A DNA stretch of 64,000 nt, from positions 310,001 to 374,000 of the forward strand of contig NZ_LDPE01000002.1 of NCBI RefSeq assembly GCF_001447995.1. The letters are read 5' to 3'. The notes under the pieces are model-generated. The model was not told the origin of the DNA and did no database searches. It saw nothing but the letters and a program-made list of their open reading frames with translations. Origin of the DNA: Maribacter dokdonensis DSW-8. Lineage in GTDB: Bacteria > Bacteroidota > Bacteroidia > Flavobacteriales > Flavobacteriaceae. Positions within the stretch are counted from its first letter, which is position 1. Every line of letters starts with the position of its first letter. Made by a program: the position numbers and the translations under genes. This document shows positions 48,607 through 58,895 of the stretch, one piece after another.

Positions 48607-50256
48607 TTAAAGTTTAATCTGACCTGCTGCAACTTTACTCGCCATTACCAAGGCGTTATACGCATTTGCAATTTTACCAGAGGTAGAGATTTCATCTAAA
48701 GAAGCACTTTTGCCGGTATTTTTACCTAAAACCACTTTTGTTTTAATTGGAAGTCCTGATTGTAAAATTATTTTCTTCACCTGCGCAGCCGTTAAACTTG
48801 GATATTGAGACATAACCAAGGCGGCAACCCCTGCAACACCAGGTGCGGCCATTGAAGTACCTGGGGAATATTCATAATCATTGTTTGGGTAAGTAGAATA
48901 GATATCTGTACCCGGGGCAAAAATATCGACATTTATTTTACCATAGTTAGAATAGCTAGCTACAAGCTCTGACCCATATTTAGGGTTTAAAGCACCCACC
49001 GTAATTACGTTATCTGCAATTTCAGGTCCGTTGTTAACTTGGTCATTTGGGAAGTTGGCGTTAACAGGATTATCAAGATCGGCACCATCATTACCGGCAG
49101 CATGTACAAAAAGTACGTTATTATCTGCAGCATATTTTATGGCATCATAAACCCATTGTGTATTTGGAGAAAAAGACTTTCCAAAACTACCGTTTATAAT
49201 ACGTGCACCATTGTCAACGGCATATCTTATACCTCTAGCGATATCTTTATCATATTCATCTCCGTTAGGTACTGCCCTTATGCTCATAATAGCTACATTG
49301 TTGGCAACACCGTTAACCCCAATTCCATTATTACGTTCAGCACCAATAATACCTGCTACGTGTGTACCATGGCTCTCATCATCTACCCTGTTCATTGGGT
49401 TGCCGTTACCATAATCTACATCTGTAAAATCATAAGGATCATCACCAACGCTCTCACGACCGTTAAAATCTTTGTTTAGATTGTAGTTCAGTTGCTCTGT
49501 GTAATATTTGATACCGTTGTTCAATTCTTCAAGAACTTCAGGTATAGTATCTTTTATACCGAACATTTGATTTAGAATGGCAATATTACGCTGCATGGTT
49601 TCGTCGGTAGCGGTAATTGTGGCTAAATCTTGTTTAGTATATGTATCCTTTTTCAAGTATTTCTTTACGTCCGCATCGGCATCTTTTACTGTCTGATATA
49701 TAGATTCATATTGTTCTTTACCTTGAAGAGCTTCGTTATATTTAGAATCAAGTTTGGTTTTTGCCTTGGCTAAAGTTGCTGCATCGCCTATGTTTAAACG
49801 AAGCATACGAACATATTCCAATTGTTCATTATATGACTCTCCTAAGAAATTATAGCCATGTATATCATCTATATAACCATTACCATCATCGTCTATACCG
49901 TTACCGGGTTTTTCTTTTGTATTGGTCCATAAAACTCCGTCTAAATCTTCATGGTCGAGGTCAATTCCAGAATCTAGGACGGCAACTATGGTTTTTGTTC
50001 CCTTTTTGTTTTTAATGATTTCTGCGTAAGCTTTATCTACACTCATACCCGGTATGGTATCTGTTACCAGATCCAAGTGTCCCCAATTATTTTTTTCAGC
50101 TGTTGTTAAATCTGAAATCTTTAAAGGGGTAGCATCAATGTTTTCTACTGGAGTAAGAATTAAACCGCTGCTAGTGGCTGTATTTGTGCTTCCGCATCCT
50201 GAAATTACGGCCGCTAATGAAAGGGCAAAGATTGATTTAAGAGATGTATTTGTCAT
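48607..50256 (-). CDS. S8-family subtilisin-like serine protease, lipoprotein
   Basis: 549 residues. Lipobox VISGC (Cys21) implies attachment to the membrane. The subtilase triad is Asp95 in VAVLDSGIDLDHEDLDG, His near 297 in DESHGTHVAGIIGAERNN, and Ser near 468 in GTSMAAPGVAGVAAL. About 150 residues of helical, Lys/Asp-rich insertion (QGKEQYESIYQTVKDADADV) separate the Asp and His, a feature of a Bacteroidota subgroup. No T9SS sorting domain is present, in keeping with lipoprotein export. First gene of the S8-M1 pair. Confidence 0.93.
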   Translation of the reverse strand: MTNTSLKSIFALSLAAVISGCGSTNTATSSGLILTPVENIDATPLKISDLTTAEKNNWGHLDLVTDTIPGMSVDKAYAEIIKNKKGTKTIVAVLDSGIDLDHEDLDGVLWTNTKEKPGNGIDDDGNGYIDDIHGYNFLGESYNEQLEYVRMLRLNIGDAATLAKAKTKLDSKYNEALQGKEQYESIYQTVKDADADVKKYLKKDTYTKQDLATITATDETMQRNIAILNQMFGIKDTIPEVLEELNNGIKYYTEQLNYNLNKDFNGRESVGDDPYDFTDVDYGNGNPMNRVDDESHGTHVAGIIGAERNNGIGVNGVANNVAIMSIRAVPNGDEYDKDIARGIRYAVDNGARIINGSFGKSFSPNTQWVYDAIKYAADNNVLFVHAAGNDGADLDNPVNANFPNDQVNNGPEIADNVITVGALNPKYGSELVASYSNYGKINVDIFAPGTDIYSTYPNNDYEYSPGTSMAAPGVAGVAALVMSQYPSLTAAQVKKIILQSGLPIKTKVVLGKNTGKSASLDEISTSGKIANAYNALVMASKVAAGQIKL

Positions 50257-50307
50257 ATAAGGGAAAACGTTTAGTTAATGTTTATCGTTAGAATTTAAAG
50301 TGTAAAG

Positions 50308-51168
50308 TTAGTTGAAGAGCTCGTTGAAAGTATATACTTGATCCAACCTAACTCCTCTTTCTGTATGTTTTAAGGTACAAAGTTGATTGTGTGCATCGTG
50401 TTCAAAGAATAAGTAGTAGTTATTTTCCACAGCTTCATTTAAGAATATTTCTTTTTCGGTCATAGTAACCAATGGTCTGGTATCATAGCCAATAACATAG
50501 GGCAAGGGAATATGACCTACCGTTGGTATAAGATCTGCCATGTAGGCTATGGTTTTGTCTTGATAGGTAAATTGTGGTAACATTTGTTTCTCCGTATGGC
50601 CGTCTACAAAACGGATATCAAAACCAAGCGGACTGTTCTTTAAAAAGCTATTATCCGTTGGGTCAACAAAAGTTAGTTGTCCACTTTCTTTCATGGGATA
50701 TAGGTTTTCTTTTAAAAAAGAAGCTTTTTCCCTAGGGTTAGGTTCGGTAGCCCATTTCCAGTGTTTTTCATTGGTCCAAAACTTGGCATTTTTAAAAGCG
50801 GGTTCATACCCCGTTCTATCTTTGTTCCATTGAATTGCACCACCAACATGGTCAAAATGAAGGTGGGTCAAAAAAACATCGGTAATATCATCTCTATGAA
50901 AACCATATTTATTTAAAGATGAGTCTATATTAAAATCTCCCCATCTGTAGTAGTAACCAAAAAACTGATCAGATTGTTTATTGCCCATACCGGTATCAAT
51001 TAAAACTAACCTGTCCCCATCTTCTATCAAAAGACTTCTGGCGGCAATATCAATTAAATTGTTTTCATCTGCAGGATTCGTTCTTTGCCAAATGGTTTTA
51101 GGAACCACCCCGAACATTGCACCACCGTCCAACTTAAAATTACCAGTTTCAATGGGATAAATTTTCAT
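50308..51168 (-). CDS. MBL-fold metallohydrolase
   Basis: 286 residues from the ATG at 51168 (a TTG at 51177 is less likely). Metallo-beta-lactamase fold with the metal motif THLHFDHVGG near residue 100, preceded by VLIDTGMGNK and followed by RFVDGHTEKQMLPQF and FEHDAHNQ. Resembles the AttM/lactonase-like or quorum-quenching subgroup as well as generic hydrolases. No signal peptide; cytoplasmic. The substrate is not predictable from sequence. Monocistronic. Confidence 0.85.
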   Translation of the reverse strand: MKIYPIETGNFKLDGGAMFGVVPKTIWQRTNPADENNLIDIAARSLLIEDGDRLVLIDTGMGNKQSDQFFGYYYRWGDFNIDSSLNKYGFHRDDITDVFLTHLHFDHVGGAIQWNKDRTGYEPAFKNAKFWTNEKHWKWATEPNPREKASFLKENLYPMKESGQLTFVDPTDNSFLKNSPLGFDIRFVDGHTEKQMLPQFTYQDKTIAYMADLIPTVGHIPLPYVIGYDTRPLVTMTEKEIFLNEAVENNYYLFFEHDAHNQLCTLKHTERGVRLDQVYTFNELFN

Positions 51169-51303
51169 AAGGGGCAAAATAGTAAAAGTGTACCAAATCT
51201 TATGATTATTAAGAAGATATTATAATTTAACCCTAGATAAAGGGTGTTTTTCTGATGTTTTCACTGAGTTGTGAAAGGTAGAAAATATGTTTTTACCAAA
51301 AGT

Positions 51304-51702
51304 TTAATCTTCAGCCAGTAAATCGCTAATTTTATGATGTGCTAGAGGTTTGGTCAAATGCTTTTTAACAATAGCATATTCTTTTCCTCTTTCAGAATCT
51401 ATAGAATCTATAGATGAGCTCAATATGTAAATTTTACAATGATTTACGAGTGTTTCCGGTAGTTTTAAATATTCATCTAAAAATTCAAAACCGTTCATTC
51501 CCGGCATTTTAATATCCAGAAATATAACATCTGGAAATGCTTGAGGTTTATCAATTACCCCATTCAAGTGCGTTAAAGCTTCTTGCCCAGAGGTCATAGT
51601 GGTAATTTGAGAAATATTATCCTCTTTAGAGATAACGGCTTTATTAATGAAGTTATCTACGTCAGAATCGTCAATCAACAAAATATTAATATCCTTGCTC
51701 AT
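51304..51702 (-). CDS. Single-domain response regulator
   Basis: 132 residues from the ATG at 51702. A lone receiver domain: acidic pair Asp11-Asp12 (LLIDDSDVDNF), phospho-acceptor Asp63 in VIFLDIKMPGMNGFEFL, and conserved Lys118 in HLTKPLAHH. No output domain, so it would act by protein-protein contact or as a phosphate sink (CheY-like/Rcp1-like). It starts 1 base after the stop of the large histidine kinase, its likely partner. Confidence 0.92.
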   Translation of the reverse strand: MSKDINILLIDDSDVDNFINKAVISKEDNISQITTMTSGQEALTHLNGVIDKPQAFPDVIFLDIKMPGMNGFEFLDEYLKLPETLVNHCKIYILSSSIDSIDSERGKEYAIVKKHLTKPLAHHKISDLLAED

Positions 51703-51703
51703 A

Positions 51704-54700
51704 TTATAATTTACCTGATTCATTTGGTATTGTTATCGTAAACGTTGAACCTTGTCCTATTTTAGATGTTACGTCTATTGTTCCTTTTAATTTTGCGATT
51801 ACCTCTTTAACAATAAACAGCCCAATACCAGAGCCCATTACTTTAGAGGATACCCTATAAAACATTTCAAAAATTCTTTCTAATTCAACATCTTCAATAC
51901 CAACACCGTTGTCTTTTACAACTAAGATAGCTTCTTTTTTAGATGTCTTTACATTTATACGTATAAAAGGTGATTCTTTATTAAGATCATGATACTTGAT
52001 AGCATTTGAAATAAAGTTATTCAATAAAACCGAAACTCTCTTACTATCAGATACAAATTGTTCTTTATCATCTATATTAATATCAATTTTAATTTTTTTA
52101 CTGTTTTCTAAGTACCAGAAACTTTCAAGTGATTGTTCAATTAATGTATTAAAATTAATGGGTTCAAGATCAATATTTTTGTGTTTATTTCTTGAGTATT
52201 CAATAATATCTTTGATAAAACTATCCAGTCTTTCTATTGAAATCTCCATCATATCTATATGCTGATATAACTTTGGATCTACCCCTTCCATTTTAATTAG
52301 TTGTATTAAGCCCAATACAGAAGATAATGGAGCTCTCAATTCATGAGAAGCACTGTATACAAAACTATCTAGTTCTGAGTTGGTCTTTTGGAGTTCATTA
52401 AACTGCGATGCTAAGATTTCAGCGGTTTCTTTTCTTTTTGTTTCATCATTTATGGTGACCAAAACTCTTGTTTGATCTTTTATCTTTAAATATTCTTTAG
52501 AAACCAATACAGTTTTTTCCTGTCCGTTTTTAAGTGTAATTCTAAATTCTTCGTTGGTTACTTTTCCTTTTTCTTGAAGCTGGTTTATTGTTTGGTGTCT
52601 TTTCTCAATATAGTGTTCATTAAGAAAAACAACTCCTGAATCCATTATTTTTTTATTTATCAGGTCATCTTTTGAAACATTCAATATATTACAAACAGTA
52701 GTGTTTGCCTCTATTACTATTTCCTCCTCATCTAAAATGAGCATACCAATAAACTTATTTTCAAAAGCCTTGGCAAACTTCTCTTGACTTTCTTTAAGTG
52801 CTTCTTCCGCAAGTACATTTTTGGTAATGTCCATTGTGGTACCCCTATATATAATTGGTTTATCGTTATCATCAAAAACTACTTCTGATGATGCTAAAAA
52901 ATATTTGAACGTATCATTTTTTAATTTTGATCTGTATATGTTTGGAGAATGGTGTTTTTCGCCTGGTTTGGATGACAAAATACGATCCATTAAATGCAAA
53001 TCTTCATGATATATAGTTTTCCTAATTAAGTCTACGGTCATTTTAGTACTTGGGTCTATTTCATGTATGGCATACATTTCTTTAGACCATTCTACAACAT
53101 CACCAGACATATCCCAATGCCAATACCCAATATTACCAATTCGTATTGCGGCATTCATTCTGTTCTGTAGTTCTAGAATCGCTTTTTCAGACTCCTTTTG
53201 TTCTGTAATATCTATAACTGTGCCTCGAAATTTAATAGGAGATTCTTTTTTATCTAGCTCAACTTCCATTTGTATAAACAAATGCTTTAAAGACCCGTCT
53301 TTATGAAAAATTCTATAGGAAAATGAATGTGATTGTTTTTCGTTCTCTATCACATTTCTATGCATTTCTATATCATCTGGGTGTAAAAGACTTTCAATGA
53401 GTGGGATGGAAATTATGGTATCTGGTTTAACATCATAAATTTCATACATTCTTGGAGACCAGTTAATATTTTCTGTTTGAAAGTCAAAATCCCAATATCC
53501 AATTTTACCAATTCTAATGGCAGATTCCATTTTGTTTTTAAGATCAAGAATCTCAAAATCAGCTTCCCTTTGTTTAGTAATATCTAAAATTGTTCCACGA
53601 ATATTGATGGCCCTATTGTTAGTATCCCTTTCTACTTCAATTTCTACCATTAAGTGCTTAATAGATCCATCTTTTATGATGATTCTATACGTAAAGGCAT
53701 GAGTTGTTTTTTCTTTTAAAACTTGCCTTACATTTTTTCTATGCATTTCTAGATCATCCGGATGAATCAGACTTTCTAATAATGGAATGTCTATGACAGC
53801 ATCTTGTTCTAAATCATATATATTATACATCAATGGGGAGCAAATAAATACTTTAGATTCCATGTCAAAATCCCAATAACCTATTTTACCTATTCTTATG
53901 GCAGCATCCATTTTGCTTTGTAGAGCAAGAATTTCTTTTTGAGTTTTTTTACGTTCTGTGAGGTCAAATCCTATGGCACCTATAGCAATTGGCTTGTTCG
54001 TAGTTTTATCTTTTATAGAAAAACCAGAAAATTCTAAGGGGGTAGGTATATTGGTTTTAAAGTTTTTTAGGGGAACTTCACCGGTCCATAGTCCCTTTTC
54101 CCTAATGGTCGGCAAATGTTCATTTGCTATGACATCTCTATAGTCGTCTTCGAAAAAATCATATATAGTACCGTTTTTTAGGTCAACATCTTTAGGTAGG
54201 TTCACTAATTTTTTTCCAGCATCATTTAAAAATAATGGTTTACCTTCTAAAGTTGCCAAACCTATAAAACCAGGACTATTTTCTATTACAGAGATAAGTT
54301 GTTGCTTTTCTTCATCTGCTTTTTTTCTATGGGTGATATCTCTAAAAAATACAGATAGACCGTTTGAAGATGGGTATAGATGATTTTCAACCCATCTGTC
54401 CACACTTTCATGATATTGATCAAAATGTGTATATACTTGCCTGGTCATAGCTCCCATGAAGATGGCATAAGCTTCGGAATTTTTAAAGGTGGGAAATTCG
54501 TCCCAAAGATTTTTACCGATCATTTCCTTGGCATCCATACCAACCACTTTGGCAGCCTTTGCATTAATATCCATAAAATTCCAATTGGCATCGAAGCTTA
54601 CGTATGCATCAGAAATACGTTCAGTAAATTGTTTATACCTTTTTTCACTTGCGGCAATGGCCAAGTTTGCATTCTTAGAATCTGTTTGATCAATATAAAT

Positions 54701-56272
54701 GCTAAGACTATATTTTTCACCTAAGTATTCATAGGGTTCAATGGATGTTATTAGGTGTAGGTTTTTACCATTTTTAGAGGTAAACTCAACTTCAATCTTA
54801 TCAATTCTATCAGAATTAATAAAGGCATTGTATGGAGTATTTTCTTCTTTCGTTTTTTCTAGGGCAATTAAATTAAGGTCTTGAATTGTTTTCCATTTTA
54901 TTTCTTCTAATGAATAACCGATCAAGTTGAGAAAATAACAATTGGCATCTACAATTTTTTTGTGCTGATTTTTAATAACCATACCCACGAACGGATTGTT
55001 ATAGGCTTTACTGAATTTTGCCAAATTTTCTTGGGCTGTTAGCTCAAGTTGTTTTCTTTGGGTAATATCCCTAACTATGCTCAAAATAGTGGAGTTACTC
55101 AACTTTTTGGCACTAACTTCACCATAGAATAGTGTTCCGTCTTTTTTCAGTAATTTACTTTCTGTACGTAGCGTTTGTCCTTCAAGTATTCTTGTGTAGG
55201 TCAAAGGCATATTTAGAGACTCATCTTTTAGTGATAGATCAGCAAGGTTTTTGTTCAATAGTTCTTTCTCACTATAACCGAACATTTTTATACCGTACGG
55301 GTTGGCATCTAACACATTTCCATTAAAGTCATTTAAAAAAATACCGTCAGAGGCCTCATTGATCAATTGTTTATATCGCTTTTTACTTTCGTTTAAAAGT
55401 GCTGTTTTTTCATCTACCAATCTTTCAAGTTTAGCAGGTTGACGCATTAAAAACCAAGAAAGTAAGCCACAAACAGAAGCAAGTAAAAAGCCTAGAATAG
55501 AAAAAAGAATTGCGGTAGCGTATGATTCTGTCTTATTTGAATATACATATAGTTTCCACTCCCCTTGGCTAGTGGTTAGTGGTAATGTAGTAATTCCGTC
55601 TTTGTAAATATTTTTAGAAACATAAAAGGTTTCTTCAGAGTTGTCAGAATTTATTTTTACAAGTTCATATGAAAAATCAGACTTACCTATTGAGTCTAAT
55701 TTTACCGCATTTACTACGGTAGATAAACGTACAACAGCTGCAACAAAACCATTAAAGTCTCCATTTTTATATAATGGTCTTCTACCGATGATACCTGATC
55801 CACCTTGTCTTAAATAAATAGGACCGGCAGTATAGTAATCTTTTCTTTCTAAGGTGGTTATGGCGCCATATTTATTATCAGGATCGTCCAAGATATTTAA
55901 TCCAATAACCTCATTGTTTTTAAGTGGATAAACGTGTGTTATTATACCTTTCTCATTTACCAATTCCAATGCGTCAAGAGCCTTGTTACTATTTAAAAGT
56001 AATTGGGCTACACTATCAAAATTTTCTGGAATACCATATTGATCAACAATAAATGCCAGAGTTTGTGTAGCATTGTAGCTTTGACCCAGAACGTTCTGTA
56101 AATCAACTTTTAAATTTGATACCCGTTGTTCAATCTCTTGCTGATCTGTCTTTTGGTCTAATTGATATTTTTGATACGCAATAAATTGTGTAATAACCAG
56201 AACCAGTATAAATGATAAAAAGCCATAAAATAAAGGGCTTTTTAAAATTTTACGATTTTCTGGAACAGACAT
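51704..56272 (-). CDS. CHASE-domain, multi-PAS sensor histidine kinase
   Basis: 1,522 residues. Two membrane helices (~14-32 and ~250-272) enclose a periplasmic CHASE-type sensor domain (~45-240: YNATQTLAFIVDQYGIPENF, RKDYYTAGPIYLRQGGSGII). About eight cytoplasmic PAS domains follow (roughly 285-1290). Three of them (near 790-1165) are close tandem copies beginning MDAAIRIGKIGYWDFDMES, MESAIRIGKIGYWDFDFQT and MNAAIRIGNIGYWHWDMSG. The HisKA-type box is YSASHELRAPLSSVLGL (His near 1308). The ATPase has NNFISNAIKY, VKDNGVGIED and MGSGIGLFIVKEV. No receiver domain is fused; the response regulator is the next gene. The signal is unknown. Confidence 0.93.
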   Translation of the reverse strand: MSVPENRKILKSPLFYGFLSFILVLVITQFIAYQKYQLDQKTDQQEIEQRVSNLKVDLQNVLGQSYNATQTLAFIVDQYGIPENFDSVAQLLLNSNKALDALELVNEKGIITHVYPLKNNEVIGLNILDDPDNKYGAITTLERKDYYTAGPIYLRQGGSGIIGRRPLYKNGDFNGFVAAVVRLSTVVNAVKLDSIGKSDFSYELVKINSDNSEETFYVSKNIYKDGITTLPLTTSQGEWKLYVYSNKTESYATAILFSILGFLLASVCGLLSWFLMRQPAKLERLVDEKTALLNESKKRYKQLINEASDGIFLNDFNGNVLDANPYGIKMFGYSEKELLNKNLADLSLKDESLNMPLTYTRILEGQTLRTESKLLKKDGTLFYGEVSAKKLSNSTILSIVRDITQRKQLELTAQENLAKFSKAYNNPFVGMVIKNQHKKIVDANCYFLNLIGYSLEEIKWKTIQDLNLIALEKTKEENTPYNAFINSDRIDKIEVEFTSKNGKNLHLITSIEPYEYLGEKYSLSIYIDQTDSKNANLAIAASEKRYKQFTERISDAYVSFDANWNFMDINAKAAKVVGMDAKEMIGKNLWDEFPTFKNSEAYAIFMGAMTRQVYTHFDQYHESVDRWVENHLYPSSNGLSVFFRDITHRKKADEEKQQLISVIENSPGFIGLATLEGKPLFLNDAGKKLVNLPKDVDLKNGTIYDFFEDDYRDVIANEHLPTIREKGLWTGEVPLKNFKTNIPTPLEFSGFSIKDKTTNKPIAIGAIGFDLTERKKTQKEILALQSKMDAAIRIGKIGYWDFDMESKVFICSPLMYNIYDLEQDAVIDIPLLESLIHPDDLEMHRKNVRQVLKEKTTHAFTYRIIIKDGSIKHLMVEIEVERDTNNRAINIRGTILDITKQREADFEILDLKNKMESAIRIGKIGYWDFDFQTENINWSPRMYEIYDVKPDTIISIPLIESLLHPDDIEMHRNVIENEKQSHSFSYRIFHKDGSLKHLFIQMEVELDKKESPIKFRGTVIDITEQKESEKAILELQNRMNAAIRIGNIGYWHWDMSGDVVEWSKEMYAIHEIDPSTKMTVDLIRKTIYHEDLHLMDRILSSKPGEKHHSPNIYRSKLKNDTFKYFLASSEVVFDDNDKPIIYRGTTMDITKNVLAEEALKESQEKFAKAFENKFIGMLILDEEEIVIEANTTVCNILNVSKDDLINKKIMDSGVVFLNEHYIEKRHQTINQLQEKGKVTNEEFRITLKNGQEKTVLVSKEYLKIKDQTRVLVTINDETKRKETAEILASQFNELQKTNSELDSFVYSASHELRAPLSSVLGLIQLIKMEGVDPKLYQHIDMMEISIERLDSFIKDIIEYSRNKHKNIDLEPINFNTLIEQSLESFWYLENSKKIKIDINIDDKEQFVSDSKRVSVLLNNFISNAIKYHDLNKESPFIRINVKTSKKEAILVVKDNGVGIEDVELERIFEMFYRVSSKVMGSGIGLFIVKEVIAKLKGTIDVTSKIGQGSTFTITIPNESGKL

Positions 56273-56908
56273 TTTTATTGATATGAGTTAATTGATCTAG
56301 CTTATTATTTTAGATTTTAAGGATATTGATTTAACCATAATGATAATTACGAAGTTATAAAAGTCTCGCCTATTATGATGTTTTTTCTGATACTTTTGTA
56401 AGATTAAACTTGGTGTATAAAACACATTTAATAATTGATATTGAAAGCAATACAGTTTTTTAAAAATTGCATGATACGTACCAAAGTGCTATAGTTCTCT
56501 TTTGTTAAACGTAACACCTTTACACAATGGAATTTTAGAATTACCTATAAAATACAGCAATTATCTTAAACATTAGTTGGATATTTATTTCTTTTTATGA
56601 GTTAATTACAAGCTATGATTTTAGTTAGTTTGGAATTTAAGGAGAATTAAACTGCTCCATATGGTGTAGTTATAATTGAGCATAAAATAGGGTTAAAAGG
56701 GAAAGGCGATTAGCGTTGTATAGCTTTTAGGTATCTTAATTTTAGATGTAGAACAAACAACTGAAATGTTTTACAAATCAAATTATATGCTTTCCGTCCG
56801 TGTTTTATAATAATCGAAAAAACAAATGATATTAAAATAGGTGTTATGGGCTGTAAATTATGACGTTTACTGGTCTAGAATTGTTATTTTTATCTCAAAA
56901 CAAATTAA
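56273..56908. other. Non-coding spacer between the kinase and antiporter genes
   Basis: 636 bases, AT-rich, with no credible reading frame. A + strand TACTTTTG (56391-56398) fits a -7 box but is 500 bases from the antiporter ATG, so it would give a long leader or a separate small RNA. No terminator hairpin or RNA family is recognised. Confidence 0.45.
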
Positions 56909-58774
56909 ATGCTAGAGCTTGCAGGAATTATAATTTTAGGAATACTTGCTCAATGGGTAGCATGGCGCTTAAAACTGCCTGCAATTTTACCTTTGATACT
57001 TATAGGATTGATTGTGGGACCTTTGTCCACGCTATATACCGAAGATGGGTCTAAAATAATTGAACCAATTTGGAACGGTGATAAAGGACTTTTTCCTGGT
57101 GAGGGACTATACTATTTTGTATCACTCGCCATAAGTATTATTTTATTTGAGGGCGGACTTACCTTAAAGCGCTCAGAAATAAAGAACATAGGACCGGTAA
57201 TTACTAAACTGATTACACTGGGTAGTTTAACCACCTTTTTTGGGGCTGCATTGGCCGCATACTTTCTTTTTGGATTGTCATGGCAACTTTGTTTCCTTTT
57301 TTCGGCATTGATCATTGTTACGGGACCTACTGTAATAACCCCTATTTTAAGAAATATTCCGCTTAAAAAAGATGTATCTGCAATTTTAAAATGGGAAGGT
57401 ATTCTTATAGATCCCATTGGAGCCTTGGCCGCAGTATTGGTATATGAATTTATAAGTGTCGGTGAAGGCCAGGCATACACCGTGACGGCGTTAATAGAGT
57501 TTGGAAAAATTCTGTTATTTGGGTTTACCTTCGGGTTTACCTTTGCACATGCACTTACATTTTTAATCAAAAAGAACTTTATACCACATTATCTTTTAAA
57601 TGTAGTGTCCTTATCTGTGGTACTAGGTGTTTTTGTAATGTCCGATGTTTTTGCACATGAATCTGGTTTATTGGCAGTAGTTGTTATGGGTATGGTCATG
57701 GGAAATACAGATTTACCCAACATTAAGGAGTTGCTGTACTTTAAAGAGTCTTTAAGTATTCTTTTAATATCCATATTATTCATTTTATTGGCTGCAAATA
57801 TTGATATTGCCGATTTAGAATTGATATTCACCTGGAAGACCATAGCCCTTTTCTTATCAATAGTACTTATTATAAGGCCTCTTGGGGTATTTTTAAGTTC
57901 AATAGGATCTAATTTAAAATTCAACGAAAAACTTTTTATTAGCTGGGTAGGTCCTAGGGGTATTGTTGCTGCGGGTATTGCCTCATTATTTGGATCAAAG
58001 CTTTTATCTAAGGGCGAAGCTGGCGCAGAATATATTACACCCTTGGTCTTTATGATTGTTTTGGGTACCGTTTTGTTAAACGCAACTACGGCCCGTGTAT
58101 TCGCTAAATTAATAGGAGTCTTTTTAAATAAATCTGAAGGTATTTTAATTTTGGGTGCCTCTAAGGTTTCACGTTTAATAGGTGATTATTTACATAAAAA
58201 CGATAGGCATGTGGTTTTAATTGACAATAATCAATCCAATATTGATAAGGCCACCAAACTGGGTTTAGAAGCTATATCTGCAAATATATATTCTGATAAT
58301 TTGACAGATAATATAGAACTCAATGACATTGGCTATTTAATGGCCTTGACCCCCAATTCGGATATCAACAAATACGCAATCAACAAATTTCAAGATGCCT
58401 TTGGTGAAAATGGATCCTTTAGGTTGGTAGATGCCGATGAAATGTCTGACCCGGAAAACAACCCAAAAGAAGGGTTATTCTCGCATACCGATGACTTTAT
58501 TAAGTTGACCGAAGCTGCTAGAAAATTCCCTGCGATACATGAAATAGAACTTCATGATACAGAGCATTATGAAGGGTTAATTGAAATTACCAAGGCCGAT
58601 GCCGATATTGTACCATTATTTCTTTTAGATCCAGACGGCGACATACATATTATCACTGCATTCAGTAAGGACTTTACAGATATTCAAAAAGGCTATAAAT
58701 TGGCATATTTGGGTAAAATGTTCCCTAATGAGGATCCTGATAAAGAAGCTCAATCGGAAACCGATGAGGTATAA
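56909..58774 (+). CDS. CPA1-type cation/proton antiporter with C-terminal TrkA-N-like domain
   Basis: 621 residues. About 12 membrane helices occupy residues 1-405, with NhaP/CPA1 landmarks: FVSLAISIILFEGGLTLKR, SALIIVTGPTVITPILR, LKWEGILIDPIGALAAVLVY (the Asp of the ion site), and FISWVGPRGIVAAGIASLFG. A cytoplasmic Rossmann domain follows (~410-530: EGILILGASKVSRLIGDYLH with VVLIDNN), as in TrkA-N/RCK modules, then an RCK_C-like tail. It probably exchanges Na+ or K+ for protons across the inner membrane, gated by nucleotide. Its ion is not predictable. A strong terminator follows. Confidence 0.9.
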   Translation: MLELAGIIILGILAQWVAWRLKLPAILPLILIGLIVGPLSTLYTEDGSKIIEPIWNGDKGLFPGEGLYYFVSLAISIILFEGGLTLKRSEIKNIGPVITKLITLGSLTTFFGAALAAYFLFGLSWQLCFLFSALIIVTGPTVITPILRNIPLKKDVSAILKWEGILIDPIGALAAVLVYEFISVGEGQAYTVTALIEFGKILLFGFTFGFTFAHALTFLIKKNFIPHYLLNVVSLSVVLGVFVMSDVFAHESGLLAVVVMGMVMGNTDLPNIKELLYFKESLSILLISILFILLAANIDIADLELIFTWKTIALFLSIVLIIRPLGVFLSSIGSNLKFNEKLFISWVGPRGIVAAGIASLFGSKLLSKGEAGAEYITPLVFMIVLGTVLLNATTARVFAKLIGVFLNKSEGILILGASKVSRLIGDYLHKNDRHVVLIDNNQSNIDKATKLGLEAISANIYSDNLTDNIELNDIGYLMALTPNSDINKYAINKFQDAFGENGSFRLVDADEMSDPENNPKEGLFSHTDDFIKLTEAARKFPAIHEIELHDTEHYEGLIEITKADADIVPLFLLDPDGDIHIITAFSKDFTDIQKGYKLAYLGKMFPNEDPDKEAQSETDEV

Positions 58775-58839
58775 TGGGTTTACTGTTTTAAATAATGCCC
58801 CTTTTTGGTATTGTGAGAACTACAACGCGTTAAAAAAAT

Positions 58840-58871
58840 ATAGCCTATCTCTGAATCCAGAGATAGGCTAT
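58840..58871. terminator. Bidirectional terminator between the antiporter and lepA
   Basis: Perfect 14-bp stem ATAGCCTATCTCTG / CAGAGATAGGCTAT with loop AATC, between convergent genes. A-rich on the left and T-rich on the right. Confidence 0.85.
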
Positions 58872-58895
58872 TATAATTGTAAGATTAATTAATTA

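Noticed and set aside
51245..51273. A possible fourth 21-bp-period repeat upstream of the response regulator (GAGTTGTGAAA)
   Set aside because: Only one half-site is convincing; the position 21 bp away is a poor match.
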